A DNA stretch of 64,000 nt, taken from contig OZ176058.1 in assembly GCA_964247055.1 (NCBI GenBank), positions 3,658,001-3,722,000 on the forward strand, given 5' to 3'. The translations under genes were made by a program, and so were the position numbers. The notes beneath the pieces were generated by a model. That model worked only from the letters and a program-made list of their open reading frames with translations, did not search any database and was not told the DNA's origin. Of this stretch, positions 40,300 to 48,891 are shown in pieces. Origin of the DNA: Paragordius varius. Taxonomy: Eukaryota > Nematomorpha. Positions within the stretch are counted from its first letter, which is position 1. Each line of letters starts with the position of its first letter.

Positions 40300-42929
40300 T
40301 ACATGTCTATTTCATTCTCTTTGCAGTTTAAAACAATGATTTATAGTTAAAATAATCAAGAGTTGAAAAAGTATATGGCTGTCTTTTAGAAAAAAAATAT
40401 TCGCCTTTTATATATTTACGTTTTGTCTGTATAAATCCAATTTTTACTTTTTTTATCCAAAATATGGTTTTTAAAGCCTATAACAATTTTTAGAAAAAGT
40501 TTCGGTTTTTACAAATTATGATTATAGTAAAAAAACAATAAAATTAGTATTTTTATTTTTTTCAATATTATGTATAATGCACATTAATTGTTGAATTGGT
40601 AATACGGTCGCGTATGATATAAAACAAATTTTGTCCAAATCTAAATAAAATTTAATGTTATAAGATTGGGAAAAAATATGTTATTTCAATCAGTTTATGT
40701 TTTTACCCATATACTGTATATCGGCTAATATAATAACAAAGGTTACTGTTCAATACGGTACAAAAAATTTAATTTATTTAATTTTTATGGGCTTAGAAAT
40801 TGGGAAATTTTATAAATATTATTAGAATATAATAATTATATTTAAAAGCGTTTTTTTAAAAAAAATTTTTTATATTTATGCTACTTTTTAAAATATACTA
40901 TTTACAACTCAAATTCACCCTTGAATAATGTAAATTCAATCTGAAACAATTAAAATTCACCTTCAAAATAAATTTTGTATTTTTACGCTAATATAACTCA
41001 TCATCAATATGAAATATATCTTTGTGGCATAGTATGCTTTTTTCTATATTATTTAAATTTTAAACAAAATTTCATTTTTATTATAATTTTAAGGAAAATA
41101 TTGGTAATCTTTTATGGTTAAAAAATGTATAATAATATTTTGGGGTGTAGTTGAATTATTTAAGGGTGAATTTTATTTACAAATGGTATGTATATATGTT
41201 TTAGCTTAGTATAAAAAAATTTACAGCTAAATCGTAAAATTTTCATTAGAAAATTAAAACACCGTTAAACAATTCAAATTCACCCTAAAAATAAATCGTG
41301 TGTTTTGGGAAATATAACTCATTATAAATATGAAATATATTTTTATGACATTATATTCTCAGCATTATATTATTATTTAAAAGAATTTCATATTTTATAA
41401 ACATTGCAAAATAAAGGTAATTGTTAATCTCAAAAAAACACATAATTTATTTTAGGGTGAATTCAAATTCAATGGGTAATTCGAATTGTTCAAGGGTGAA
41501 TTTGAATTGTTCAAGGGTGAATTTAAATTGTTCAAGGGTGGATTTAAATTGTTTAAGGGTGAATTTCAATCGTTAAAGAATGAATTTGAATTGTTCAAGG
41601 GTGAATTTGATTTGTTCAAGGGTGAAATCAAATTGTTTCAGGGTGTATTTTTGTTTAAGGGTGAATTTCAATTGTTTAAGGGTGAATTTCAATTTTAAGG
41701 GTGAATTTCAATTTTAAGGGTGAATTTGATTTGTTCAAGGGTGATAATTGTTTCAGGGTGTATTTCAATTGTTTAAGGGTGAATTCAATTGTTTAAGGGT
41801 GAATTTCAATTGTTTAAGAATGAATTTCAATTGTTTAAGGGTGAATTTGAATTGTTCAAGGGTGAATTTGAATTGTTCGAGAGTGAATTTGAATTGTTCA
41901 AGGGTGAATTAGAATTATTCAAGCGTGAATTTGATTTGTTCAAGGGGGAAATTAAATTGTTTAAGGGTGAATTTCAATTGTTTAAGGGTGAATTTTAATT
42001 GTTTAAGAATGAATTTCAATTGTTTAAGGGTAAATTTGAATTGTTTAATGGTAAATTTGAATTGTTTAAGGGTAAATGAAATATAAAAAATATGGAAATT
42101 TATTTAAAACGTCATAAAATAAATCTAATTTGCGAACGGTTTCGGACATTTTAACGTGTGTCTGTCCTCAGCGTTAAAAAAATTATATAAATGAGTAATA
42201 AAATGGTTCTTTATATACAATTTTTTAAAAACGTTTATTGTTGTTTTTTCTTAACAAATGATAAGTTAAAATAATTTGTAAATTTTATTTCTATGACACG
42301 TTTTAAATAAATTTCCATATTTATACTATTCACGTGTCGAAAATGATTTATATTTTTAAATTTGAAATGTTCAAGGGTGAATTTTAATTGTTCAAGAGTT
42401 AATTTCAATTGTTCAAGGGTGAATTTGAATTGTTCGAGAGTGAATTGAATTGTTCGAGAGTGAATTACAATTATTTAAGAGTGAATTTGAATTTTTCAAG
42501 GGTGAATTTGAATTGTTTAAGGGTAAATTTAAATTTTAAATGATATATATATATATATATATACTCATATTGTATTTTTCCTAGGTGCAATTAGCCCTTA
42601 TTCTGGCACACAGTTTAGTAAATCGATATGTCGATTGTCAAGGACACCCCTATCAATATAATTACGTTGCCATCGTATATTGTTCAAGTTTAATTGGCTT
42701 ATTTGCCAATTTTTATTATCGGGCTTATTATTCCCACGAAGGAGCAAAAGCAAAAACTAGTAAACAGCTACAGCACGTAAAAAAGTTTGAGGCTATTAAT
42801 AATAATACCTCAAAAGCCGATAATATCAATAGCAAAAATTTTACCAATCATATTAAGGATGAAGAAATTACACATGTATCAGAAGAAAACTCAACCAATT
42901 CCAACCTTCTCAAACACCGGAGAAAATAA
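24525..42929 (+). CDS. Very-long-chain fatty acid elongase (ELO family), seven exons
   Basis: Exons are 24525-24585, 29801-30000, 32621-32701, 34079-34135, 36228-36342, 39710-39837 and 42585-42929 (TAA), giving 328 residues with every junction in phase. ELO proteins are multi-pass ER membrane condensing enzymes that join malonyl-CoA to long acyl-CoA, the first step of elongation. Family marks in order are [13 protein letters not shown] near residue 21, NRKP and IFYNF near residues 50-75, [14 protein letters not shown] (exon 4), [18 protein letters not shown] with the HxxHH box (exon 5), [12 protein letters not shown] and [11 protein letters not shown] (exon 6), and [10 protein letters not shown] (exon 7). 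The hydrophilic basic tail ends KHRRK. The exon 1 ATG was chosen because its phase-1 end supplies the G of the Asp in DPR. The layout is closest to animal ELOVL1/4/7-like enzymes. Exon 3 is short and rests on position, phase and a Y..W.C.P.D pattern. Confidence 0.93.
24792..25080. mobile_element. Family B MITE with eroded ends, nested in family A
   Basis: CACCCTTAAACAATTC-type repeats on the left, the family B core, and GGTGAATTTGAATTG on the right. The outer ends are eroded. The flanks at about 24640-24790 and 25090-25180 look like the two halves of a family A MITE (AAAGACAATCATAC on one side, GTTTTGTCCGTATAATTT on the other). Confidence 0.65.
25492..25521. repeat. (TA)n microsatellite
   Basis: A simple TA run inside elongase intron 1. 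Confidence 0.9.
25704..25992. mobile_element. Family B palindromic MITE
   Basis: TACCGTTTACAATTC to CTGTAAATGGTA with the family core and four GGGTGAATTTG-type repeats on the right, in elongase intron 1. Confidence 0.85.
26594..26859. mobile_element. Family A palindromic MITE
   Basis: CAGTAGTAAAAATTGAAAT at the left (with a 3-base insertion) and GTCCGTATAATTTTAAT...CTG at the right. Arms with GACAATCATACTTT pair with the GGTTGTCTTTT region. In elongase intron 1. Confidence 0.8.
26894..27123. mobile_element. Family B MITE, left end eroded
   Basis: TTCAAATTTACCCTC on the left, the family core, and GGTGTAAATGGTA on the right. It lies 35 bases after a family A copy. Confidence 0.7.
27845..28036. 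mobile_element. Family D palindromic MITE
   Basis: TA then CAGTATAAGTATATAT, followed by GCTAGAAAGTTATTAATT. The inverse GCCCTTTGTTGTA...AATAACTTTCTAGC lies on the right. It pairs along almost its whole length and is the same family as 33291-33473 and 33534-33722. The extreme right end is eroded. Confidence 0.75.
28145..28407. mobile_element. hAT-like MITE with 8-bp target duplication
   Basis: The left end CAGGAATGTCCAACATGAGG and the inverted right end CAATGGTGTCCAACAC are flanked by GTATAGAA (28137-28144) and GGATAGAA (28408-28415), an 8-bp duplication with one mismatch. Ends and duplication length fit the hAT superfamily. At 263 bp it has no transposase. In elongase intron 1. Confidence 0.8.
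28440..28515. mobile_element. Family A half-copy
   Basis: Only the right arm is recognisable: GACTGTCTTTTC, then an AAATATTTGT stretch, then TTACATTGTGTCTGTACAAT. It lies just right of the hAT-like MITE. Confidence 0.5.
29195..29330. mobile_element. Family C short palindromic copy
   Basis: CTCAAACGCAACA-type repeats on the left face GAAAAAATGTTGCGTTTG repeats on the right around a short TTAGTTGTC middle. The outer TACCATTT ends are not preserved. Confidence 0.65.
29511..29560. mobile_element. hAT-like left end
   Basis: CAAAGGTGTTGTCCAACACA followed by a GCGGGCCGC patch is a typical hAT-type end. I could not find the matching right end. A related end lies at about 63842. Confidence 0.5.
29911..30000 (+). 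repeat. Parent copy of the repeated exon-2 segment
   Basis: This is the last 30 codons of elongase exon 2 (from [11 protein letters not shown] to MLYE). The segment plus the following intron sequence is repeated downstream at 30154, 30393, 30783 and about 31470. Confidence 0.85.
30154..30240 (+). pseudogene. Extra exon-2 segment, copy 2 (open frame)
   Basis: 29 codons open in the elongase frame, from [10 protein letters not shown] to SIYMLYE, followed by GT (gtattt). From SRK onward it differs from exon 2 only by silent changes. The upstream half of the exon and a phase-compatible acceptor are missing, so I expect it is not used. Confidence 0.75.
30393..30461 (+). pseudogene. Extra exon-2 segment, copy 3
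   Basis: It reads [12 protein letters not shown] through MLYE with a GT donor (gtaaat). The start of the segment is damaged. It is a relic of tandem duplication in intron 2. Confidence 0.7.
30783..30872 (+). pseudogene. Extra exon-2 segment, copy 4 (open frame)
   Basis: All 30 codons are open. The only amino-acid difference from exon 2 is Lys for Met ([11 protein letters not shown]), and the GT donor is kept. Remnants of the segment's last bases (ACTATGTTGTAT) at about 30618 and 31012 show that further units existed. Confidence 0.75.
31102..31446. mobile_element. Family B MITE
   Basis: TTCAAATTCACCC repeats on the left (about five), the family core, and GGGTGAATTTGAATTG repeats ending CTGTAAATGGTA on the right. 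It inserted within the exon-2 repeat series of elongase intron 2. Confidence 0.8.
31470..31541 (+). pseudogene. Extra exon-2 segment, copy 5 (decayed)
   Basis: It still reads [19 protein letters not shown], but two residues have changed or been lost and the donor GT has become AT. A family B MITE (31102-31446) separates it from the other copies. Confidence 0.65.
31886..32583. mobile_element. Family B element with expanded right arm
   Basis: A left arm with CACCCTCAAACAATTC repeats and the normal family core is followed by a right arm grown to about 450 bp. Two AATGGTATA ends (32427 and 32583) and a repeated CATAGCAAATTTAAATTTGG block show an internal duplication of the arm. It ends 37 bases before elongase exon 3. 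Confidence 0.8.
32136..32580. repeat. 21-bp minisatellite derived from the family B arm
   Basis: About twenty units of a 21-bp repeat built on GGGTGAATTTGAATTG, with deletions in some units. Because 21 is a multiple of 3, both strands show long open frames (NLNCSRV- and FKGEFEL-type heptads). These are repeat artefacts, not genes. Confidence 0.9.
32798..33112. mobile_element. Family A palindromic MITE with AT-rich loop
   Basis: GAGTAAAAATTGAAATTAT at the left and AATTTCAATTTTTACAG at the right. The arms carry the usual ACAAAACATAAAAATA and GTTATCTTTTAG segments. A (TA)n run (32943-32980) lies in the middle. Confidence 0.75.
32943..32980. repeat. (TA)n microsatellite
   Basis: A simple TA run in the middle of a family A MITE, inside elongase intron 3. 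Confidence 0.9.
33291..33473. mobile_element. Family D palindromic MITE
   Basis: CAGCATAAGTAAGTATACAT at the left and the inverse (GTATACTTTTTCATACTG) at the right, with long pairing arms containing TTATTAATTATTGCC. It lies in elongase intron 3. Confidence 0.85.
33534..33722. mobile_element. Family D palindromic MITE
   Basis: CAATATGAGTAATTAAATAT to ATATACTTACTCATACTG with TA on both sides. It lies 60 bases from another copy of the same family. Confidence 0.85.
34222..34509. mobile_element. Family B MITE
   Basis: TA-flanked, from TACCATTTACACTTCG to TTGTAAATGGTA, with the family core. It is the first of four family B copies in elongase intron 4. Confidence 0.85.
34558..34867. mobile_element. 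Family B MITE
   Basis: TA-flanked, from TACCATTTACAGTTC to TTGTAAATGGTA. It is nearly identical to 35851-36161, including the spacer TTTTTACTGTAATATTTAA before it, so both belong to a larger tandem duplication. Confidence 0.85.
35042..35085 (+). pseudogene. Decayed copy of the start of elongase exon 5
   Basis: TTTTTTTATATTACAGAAAA and the next bases resemble exon 5's opening (TTTTTTCATATTACGGAAAA), which sits at the equivalent place one tandem unit later (36228). The copy runs out before the HxxHH box. A weaker second echo lies at about 35128-35160. Confidence 0.5.
35277..35836. mobile_element. Family A MITE split by a family B insertion
   Basis: The left part TAGTAAAAATTAAAATTAT ... GTCCATAGTA stops at the family B element 35543-35812. 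The last bases of family A (AATTTCAATTTTTACTG) resume after it and end at 35836. Confidence 0.8.
35543..35812. mobile_element. Family B MITE nested in family A
   Basis: TACCATACACTTTAAAATC to TTGTAAATAGTA, TA-flanked, with the family core. Confidence 0.8.
35851..36161. mobile_element. Family B MITE
   Basis: TA-flanked, from TACCATTTACAGTTC to TTGTAAATGGTA. It is close to 34558-34867 and lies 66 bases before elongase exon 5. Confidence 0.85.
36345..37525. repeat. Tandem array of about 187-bp units in elongase intron 5
   Basis: Six units marked by TTTGAAAAAGTTTGATTTTT (near 36484, 36671, 36855, 37048, 37229 and 37420) and by TATGATAAAATAAAAGTTAA. Spacing is 180-194 bp. The array starts directly after exon 5. 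Open frames at 36274-36459 come from exon 5 plus this array. A family A left-end fragment follows at 37508-37560. Confidence 0.85.
37600..39690. repeat. About 240-bp satellite made of family C units, elongase intron 5
   Basis: Eight units marked by TTTTATGGACTAACATGG near 37781, 38024, 38264, 38507, 38721, 38965, 39201 and 39423. Each unit is a palindrome of the family C type, from ACCATTTTTCAACCAAA through GCAACATTTTT and GTTGCGTTTGCTTGAAA to AAAATGGTATAA, plus a fixed spacer. The array ends shortly before exon 6. Small open frames inside it are artefacts. Confidence 0.9.
39885..40450. mobile_element. Family A MITE split by a family B insertion
   Basis: Left half ACATACGGACAAAATGTAAA ... 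AACCATACTTTTTTAAACC, then family B (40020-40266) and a TA run. The right half follows with GAAAAAGTATATGGCTGTC and ACGTTTTGTCTGTATAA to TTTTTACT. Confidence 0.7.
40020..40266. mobile_element. Family B MITE nested in family A
   Basis: TACCATTTACAGAAATTC at the left, the family core, and GGGGAAATTTGAATTG repeats at the right. The right end has dissolved into a (TA)n run (40266-40297). Confidence 0.75.
40896..41188. mobile_element. Family B MITE
   Basis: TACTATTTACAACTC to TTTACAAATGGTA with the family core, in elongase intron 6. Confidence 0.8.
41467..42079. repeat. 21-bp minisatellite derived from the family B arm
   Basis: Roughly 28 units of a 21-bp repeat built on AAGGGTGAATTTGAATTG, with sub-blocks of variants (AATTTCAATTG, GTAAATTTG). 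It continues at 42366-42540 after a MITE insertion. The frames at 41486-41698 and 41789-41998 (FKGEFEL heptads) are artefacts. Confidence 0.92.
42091..42319. mobile_element. MITE inserted within the minisatellite (family E)
   Basis: TATGGAAATTTATTTAAAAC at the left and its inverse at the right (GTTTTAAATAAATTTCCATA), about 230 bp, with non-repetitive middle sequence. It splits the 21-bp array, so it arrived after the expansion began. It is the only copy in the window. Confidence 0.8.
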
Positions 42930-43284
42930 TTTGGCACATACGTGTGTTCACCGAAAATTTATTAAACATTGATCTTGAAAAATACATAAATCGTTGAAAT
43001 GAGGTGTGGTCTATTTAGTTTAACCTTAATCTATTTATCATTCATGGGATGAAATTGGAATATTATATATATGTATATATAGTGCGTGATAAAATATTTC
43101 AACAGCTCTTTTTCTGCCCTAAACTTAGTTAACGAAATTAATCCAGGAAACAATATATATATGGAAATGGTTTATTTTTTAATCAAAACATAAAACCTAA
43201 TTTGAAATGAAAAATATAATGCAATATTGTGATTGGAACAAAAAAATGCCTTATACATAATATATATATATTTATATGTATATA

Positions 43285-43560
43285 CAGTAAAAATGATTTT
43301 ATACGGACAAAACGTAAAAATATGAAGACAATTTTTTTCCATAAGACAATACCATACTTTTTCATACCATAATTTATCCTATTAAAATCAGTTAATAACA
43401 ATGGATAAATTAATTGATTGTTACATGCACATCTCTATTATACTTTGGAGTTTAAAAGAATGAGTTATAATTGAATTTTTTTTAAAAAGTATGGTTGTCT
43501 TGTAGAAAAATATTTGTCCTTATATTTTTACGTTTTGTCCGTATAATTTCAATTTTACTG
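43285..43560. mobile_element. Family A palindromic MITE
   Basis: TA then CAGTAAAAATGATTTTATAC; ends GTATAATTTCAATTTTACTG. 276 bp. Confidence 0.85.
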
Positions 43561-44128
43561 TTTATATATACATGCGTATGTGTATCTTTTTTACATTTTT
43601 TATACAAAAAACCTAACTGTATAATATTTATTGATATTATTCCATTTTTATTACTGCCCATTCTATTAGTAAATTTATCATTTTTTACATTTGAACAAAA
43701 AAAGTTTTTTATTTTTTCATAAAATCCCTCTCTTCTTAAACGCATTTTCTGTGGCTCTTAAAACTGCCAACATAAATTATTTCAAATATATTAAATTTAT
43801 TTTTTTTTCATTCCACATGTTTTCTTTTGTTAAAATTGCAACAATTTATTCTTGAATCTATCATTTGTGCTTTTATAAAACCCATGAAAGTTTGTTCTGC
43901 CTCAAATTTTTTATAAAGCCCCAAGAAGTTACATATAACATAATTTATTTAGTTAATGCTGATATAGTAAATGCACTATTTAAAAAATATATATAATTAT
44001 ATATATATTCATTTATGCGAAATAAAATATTTTATAAATGATTTTTTTTCATATCCATTTTTCATTAGTCTGTATTAATTTTATGGAGCAATCGCGCTGG
44101 TTTTGCATTTTTAAAGAATAACATATTA

Positions 44129-44407
44129 CAGTAAAAATTTAAATTATACGGACAAAACGTAAAAAATTTTTTCTAAAAGACAACCATACTTTATAAATCT
44201 TGATCTTTTTATTACAATTAATTATTATAATATTGCAAAGTGTAAAATAGAGATATATTTTACCAACACAATCAATTTTATATTTAACAATTATAATTAA
44301 ATAGCTTATAGAGGAAAATTAAGGTTTGAAAAAGTATGGTTGTCTTTTGAAAAAAATATTTGTCTTTATATTTTTACATTTTTTCCGTATAATTTCAATT
44401 TTTACTG
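44129..44407. mobile_element. Family A palindromic MITE
   Basis: TA-flanked, from CAGTAAAAATTTAAATTATA to CAATTTTTACTG, 279 bp, with long pairing arms. Confidence 0.88.
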
Positions 44408-44624
44408 TAAATTCGTCCTCAGGACGGTGAAAATAACTTGTACCTTAATGTGAAATTCGAAATTAGGCTGACAGAATGTAAAAAGATAAAAATTATCTTA
44501 TTTTCTAAAAACCAATATTTTAAAACCTGGTTTTATATATTAATTTTACGTTTTGAATTACACAGATAAAGGAATAAAATTGTAAATTTTAATACTTAAT
44601 ATAATTTAAAATTGTAAAAAAATA

Positions 44625-44894
44625 CAGGATAAATTAAAATTTACGGCAAAACGCAAAAATATAAAGACAAATATTTTCTAAAAACAACCATACTTTTTTA
44701 AACCTTAATTTTCTCATAAGCTATTTTGATAACAATTGTAAAATAAAAAATTGATTGTGTTAGTATATTTCAGACTTTGCCATTCAAAACAGGGAGTTAT
44801 ATTGAAATAAACAAGATTTAATAAGTATGGTTGTCTTCAGAAAAAATATTTGTCTTTATATTACGTTTTTTCCGTATAATTTCAATTTTTACTG
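44625..44894. mobile_element. Family A palindromic MITE
   Basis: TA-flanked, from CAGGATAAATTAAAATTTAC to TTCAATTTTTACTG, 270 bp. A right-arm fragment of another copy follows at about 44936-44991. Confidence 0.85.
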
Positions 44895-45658
44895 TAATTT
44901 ATTTAACAAAAATGATTTTAGATGATTGAAAAATACTTGTCTTTAAGGTTTAATATTTTGACTGTATAATTTTTATTTTTACCTCCTATTGATTTAAATA
45001 TCATTAAATTTATAACAATGCTTAGTTTCTCATATATATAAATAATATATGATGAGTTGCTACCCAAACACTCTTCTTAATTATATGTCGAATTCTTGGC
45101 CGTAATATGGCGTCTATTTAAGATTTTTGCTAAAAATAATGGTTTAATTTTTTGGGTATATTTATTATGTTCGATATTTACATAAATTATAAACAAAAAC
45201 TATAATAGAAAATAGCTTTTCTCTATTATTTAGCGATTTCGAAAAAAAGATATACACACTCTATATTTAAAATTAAAACCCTTATTTTTTGAATCTGATA
45301 AAATATATCTTAATAACCATGGTTTATGCTGGCTGCCCTTTTTATGCATGCAGCATGTGAAGCCATTTAAAGGCATTTTTGATGTTAAAATTTGGCAAAT
45401 ATTAAAAAAAATTGCTCAATCTCGGAATTTTTGCTTTAATTTTTAGAAAATTAGACCATTTTGGAGGGGCTAAATTTGGGATTTTTGCATATGAGCAAAC
45501 TGTATCCTAAATTGCATATAAAAAGCAAAACAACATATAAGTTACATTTTATTTTAAAAGGTTGGAGCAATTAACATTATAGTGTAATTAACGTTTTTTA
45601 TATTACTCGTAAGGACCAAAAGCACCATACTGATTCTAATAACTTTCCCATTGAAATA

Positions 45659-45947
45659 CAGTAAAAATTGAAATTATACGAACCAAACTTAAAAATATAA
45701 AGACAAATATGTTTTTTTCAAAAGACAACCATATTTTTGAATCTTGATTTATTTAAATACAACTGATGGTTTAAACTGCAAAATATAAAATAGAAATGTA
45801 AATTCGTAGCACAATCAATTGTAGTTTACGATTGTAATTAAATATTTTCTACAAAAATTAAGGTTGTAAAAAGTATGGTTGTCTTTTGAAAAAAAATGTT
45901 TGTCCTAATATTTTTACATTTTGTCCGTATAATATTAGTTTTTACTG
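45659..45947. mobile_element. Family A palindromic MITE
   Basis: TA then CAGTAAAAATTGAAATTATA; ends ATTAGTTTTTACTG. 289 bp. Confidence 0.88.
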
Positions 45948-46306
45948 TTTATATTTCATAAAGATATTTTTTACCCACCGAATGTTATAAACTCACTAGT
46001 GGTTTCAAAAGTATTTAAATTTATTAGATAAAGGCGCTATTTTGAACCCATCAATTACTTTCATATGAATACTATAAAAACAAATTTAGAATTTAATCAA
46101 AATTTATTTTTAAAAATTTTAGGTATTATCCTGAATTTTTAAAATTATTTGCGTGACGGAAGGTTATGAATTTGCAAAAATTTTAACATACCCATTATTT
46201 TTCAACACCTCCATAATATTAAAAGTTAATTTTATTGCAGGGGATATTCGCAAAACTATACTTTCTGATTGCAGAATTTTTTAAAGAAAATTTAAACCCT
46301 AGAAAT

Positions 46307-46560
46307 TATACAGGTTAAATTGAAATTTTTCGTACAAAACGTAATTACAAATATTGTTGTCAAAAGACAACCATACTTTTTATATCATGATTATAACTTG
46401 TTGTTTTAAAGTGATATATATTGGTAACTTAATCAATTATATGACCTTAGCTTTTTATTGAAATATTTTACTAGGATTAATTTAGGTTTAATAAACTATG
46501 GTTGGCTTTTTAAAATATTTGTATTTGTATTTTTACGTCTTGTCCGAATTTCAACTTACA
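46307..46560. mobile_element. Family A MITE, diverged
   Basis: CAGGTTAAATTGAAATTTTT at the left and TTACGTCTTGTCCGAATTTC at the right, with GACAACCATACTTTTT in the left arm. Confidence 0.7.
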
Positions 46561-46701
46561 CTATCTTAAAAGAAAGGCTATTTATTTACAATTGTAAAGA
46601 TGTGTCAGATTTGCATTTATAACTCTAAATCTGTAAATCCAAAGCGATTAATATTTAAAAAAACTTAAAAAATATGATCTTATGAATAAATATTTGTTTT
46701 A

Positions 46702-46973
46702 TTAAAATTATACGGACAAACGTAAAATATAAAGACAAAAATTTTTATCTAAAAGACAATCATACTTTTTAAAACCTTAATTTTTCTCATTTAAGCTATT
46801 TACTACAATTGTAAAATAAATTGATTGTGTTAGTAATGCATATGTCTATTTAAGACTTTGCCATTCAAAACAATGAGTTATATTGAAATAAATCAAGATT
46901 TAAAAAGTATGGTTGTCTAAAAAAATATTCCTTATATTTTTACGTTTTGTCCCTTTAATTTAAGTTTTTACTG
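46702..46973. mobile_element. Family A MITE, left end trimmed
   Basis: It starts within the arm (AAATTATACGGACAAACG) and ends AAGTTTTTACTG before TA. Confidence 0.8.
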
Positions 46974-47127
46974 TATTTACATTTTATAAATGAGTTTTCC
47001 TATCAAATGATTTACACTGGTATTTTTGATAAGTGCTGTCACAAAAAACCATACTGCATTTTTTTCATTTTCTTTTAATGAACACACATATTAGCCAACT
47101 TATCATAACTGAGAATCGTAGCATCTA

Positions 47128-47393
47128 CAGTGAAAATTAATACAGACTAATGTAAAATACAAGGATAAATATTTTTTTGCAAAAGACAACCATATGCTTT
47201 ATAAAGTTTTAATTTATTTTAAATTAAATTATCGTTTTATATTATTAAGAAAAAATGGAAATTGGTAACACAGTCAATTGTATATATTTCAGAATTGTAA
47301 TTATTAGTTTAAGTGGGAAAAATCAAGGATGTGTTGAAAAAAATATTTGTATTTTAATTTTTGTATTTTGTCCGAATAATTTCATTTCTTATT
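47128..47393. mobile_element. Family A MITE, diverged
   Basis: TA then CAGTGAAAATTAATACAGAC; the right arm has GTATTTTGTCCGAATAATTT. Confidence 0.75.
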
Positions 47394-47446
47394 AGATTTT
47401 TCCGTTACATCTTTCGGTAACTTGCGCTCTCCAAATAAATATTTTA

Positions 47447-47732
47447 TAGTAAAAATTGGAATTATACAGACAAAATGCAAAAATATAAAGACTAATGTTT
47501 TTCTAAAAACCCCTCTACTTTTTTAAACTCCATTTTTTAAAATATAACTCATTGAAATTGCAAATTATAAAATTGATATGTATATTGGTGACACAATCAA
47601 TTCTATATATAACAATTGTAATTAAATAGCTTATATAAAAAAATTAAGGTATAAAAAATAAGGTTGTCTTTAGTAAAAAAATATTTATCTTAATATTTTA
47701 CATTTTGTCCGTATAATATATGTTTTTAACTG
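47447..47732. mobile_element. Family A palindromic MITE
   Basis: TAGTAAAAATTGGAATTATA to GTTTTTAACTG, then TA. Confidence 0.82.
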
Positions 47733-47759
47733 TAATTGGATTATCAAGCATTCATTCGT

Positions 47760-48230
47760 AAAATCAGACGCCGTTTAGGGCTTTGTAAATAAATTATTTT
47801 GATGGTTATACCTTAGTTTGCGAGACAGTTTGAAATCATAGCATTCTGTTGTGAGATATCTGTGCATGTTGCCTGGAATTAAAGTGCAATGATTTTTTTT
47901 AATCTGATCTAAGTTTAGCTTAATTCTTCCATGTTTCCTAACCCCTTCAACAGGGCCTAACATAATCTCTTTTCTAAATTATCGGCTCTCATCACATGTC
48001 CGAAAAATTAAAGTTTCAAAATATGATTTTTTTATAGTAGGTGTGTTCTAGTATTTTATCATTTGTTATCTTTTGTTCTCATTGTATACCAAGCATTACT
48101 TGTAGATCCATAATTCGATTGCTTTTATTTTGTTGCAATTGGTTTTATGACTCACAACTATAGTTTGCATTACTGGAAAAATTATTTATTTTATTACACG
48201 CTTTTTGATGGAATTGCGAAATTTCTAGTT
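47760..48230 (-). mobile_element. Decayed LINE 3' end (C-terminal tail of reverse transcriptase ORF)
   Basis: Read on the minus strand, two neighbouring frames give FGHVMRADNLEKRL and then LGPVEGVRKHGRIKLNLDQI. Just upstream lies a KIKAIELWIYK stretch. This order (xAFELWxxRRML, then xFGHxMR, then LGxVEGxRxRGRPKxRWxDxI) is the familiar tail of RTE-like and related non-LTR retrotransposons. Stops and at least one frame change show an old, dead copy. The 62-residue open frame at 47775-47963 is part of it. It is inserted between family A MITEs and no 5' part was found. Confidence 0.75.
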
Positions 48231-48234
48231 TTTA

Positions 48235-48522
48235 CAGTAAAACTGAAATTATACGGACAAAACTTAAAAATATAAAGACAAATATTTTTTTTCAATAGAC
48301 AACCATACTTTTTAAACCTTAATTTTTTTATATAAAATATTAAATTACAATCGTAAACTAAATAATTGATTGTGCTACCAATTTACACTATTTTATATTT
48401 TGCAGTTAAAAACAATCTGTTATATTAAAAAAATCAAGATTCAAAAAATATGGTTATCTTTTAGAAAAGAAATATTTGTTTTCATATTTTAACATTTTGT
48501 CCTTATAATTCAATTTTTACTG
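48235..48522. mobile_element. Family A palindromic MITE
   Basis: TA-flanked, from CAGTAAAACTGAAATTATAC to CAATTTTTACTG, 288 bp. Confidence 0.88.
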
Positions 48523-48819
48523 TAATAATGGATTTGGGTTTGATTGTTGCATTTGTTGCCATTTCAATCCTCCTTGTAATGTTCTTTGGAGAGGTGTCGT
48601 TTATGGAAATTTTTATTCCTACTTTATATTATATAGTTCTGGACAAATAATAGTTCATGTAAGGTATGTTTTAAAGACAAAATTTTAAATAAATCTTGCG
48701 CCTCTCCGAATTTCAACAACGGAATAAAAAGGAAAAGGGTAAATATATTTTAAAACTGTAAATAATGAAATATTTATAAATGCCCATTTTATTTTTTTGA
48801 ATGCGGCCCTAGGTAAAAA

Positions 48820-48854
48820 ATAAGTCTTCGATACAGATTTGTGTTGGACCCCTG
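48820..48854. mobile_element. hAT-like right end
   Basis: A GCGGCCC patch (about 48801) is followed by TTTGTGTTGGACCCCTG, the inverse of a hAT-type end. No left partner was found. Confidence 0.5.
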
Positions 48855-48891
48855 ATATAGATTGTATATAAATGAAAATTCAAACATAATA

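Larger units (their letters stand above)
41255..42546. mobile_element. Family B element with hugely expanded right arm
   Basis: A short left arm (TTCAAATTCACCC), a normal core ending near 41455, and a right arm of about 1.1 kb. The arm is made of 21-bp repeats and interrupted by another MITE (42091-42319). It ends in a (TA)n run 40 bases before elongase exon 7. Confidence 0.8.

Noticed and set aside
41486-41998. FKGEFEL heptad frames that look like coiled-coil proteins
   Set aside because: The same 21-bp family B arm repeat; frames begin and end with the array.
43183-43745. Three overlapping small frames
   Set aside because: They lie in the arms of family A MITEs and adjacent AT-rich DNA.
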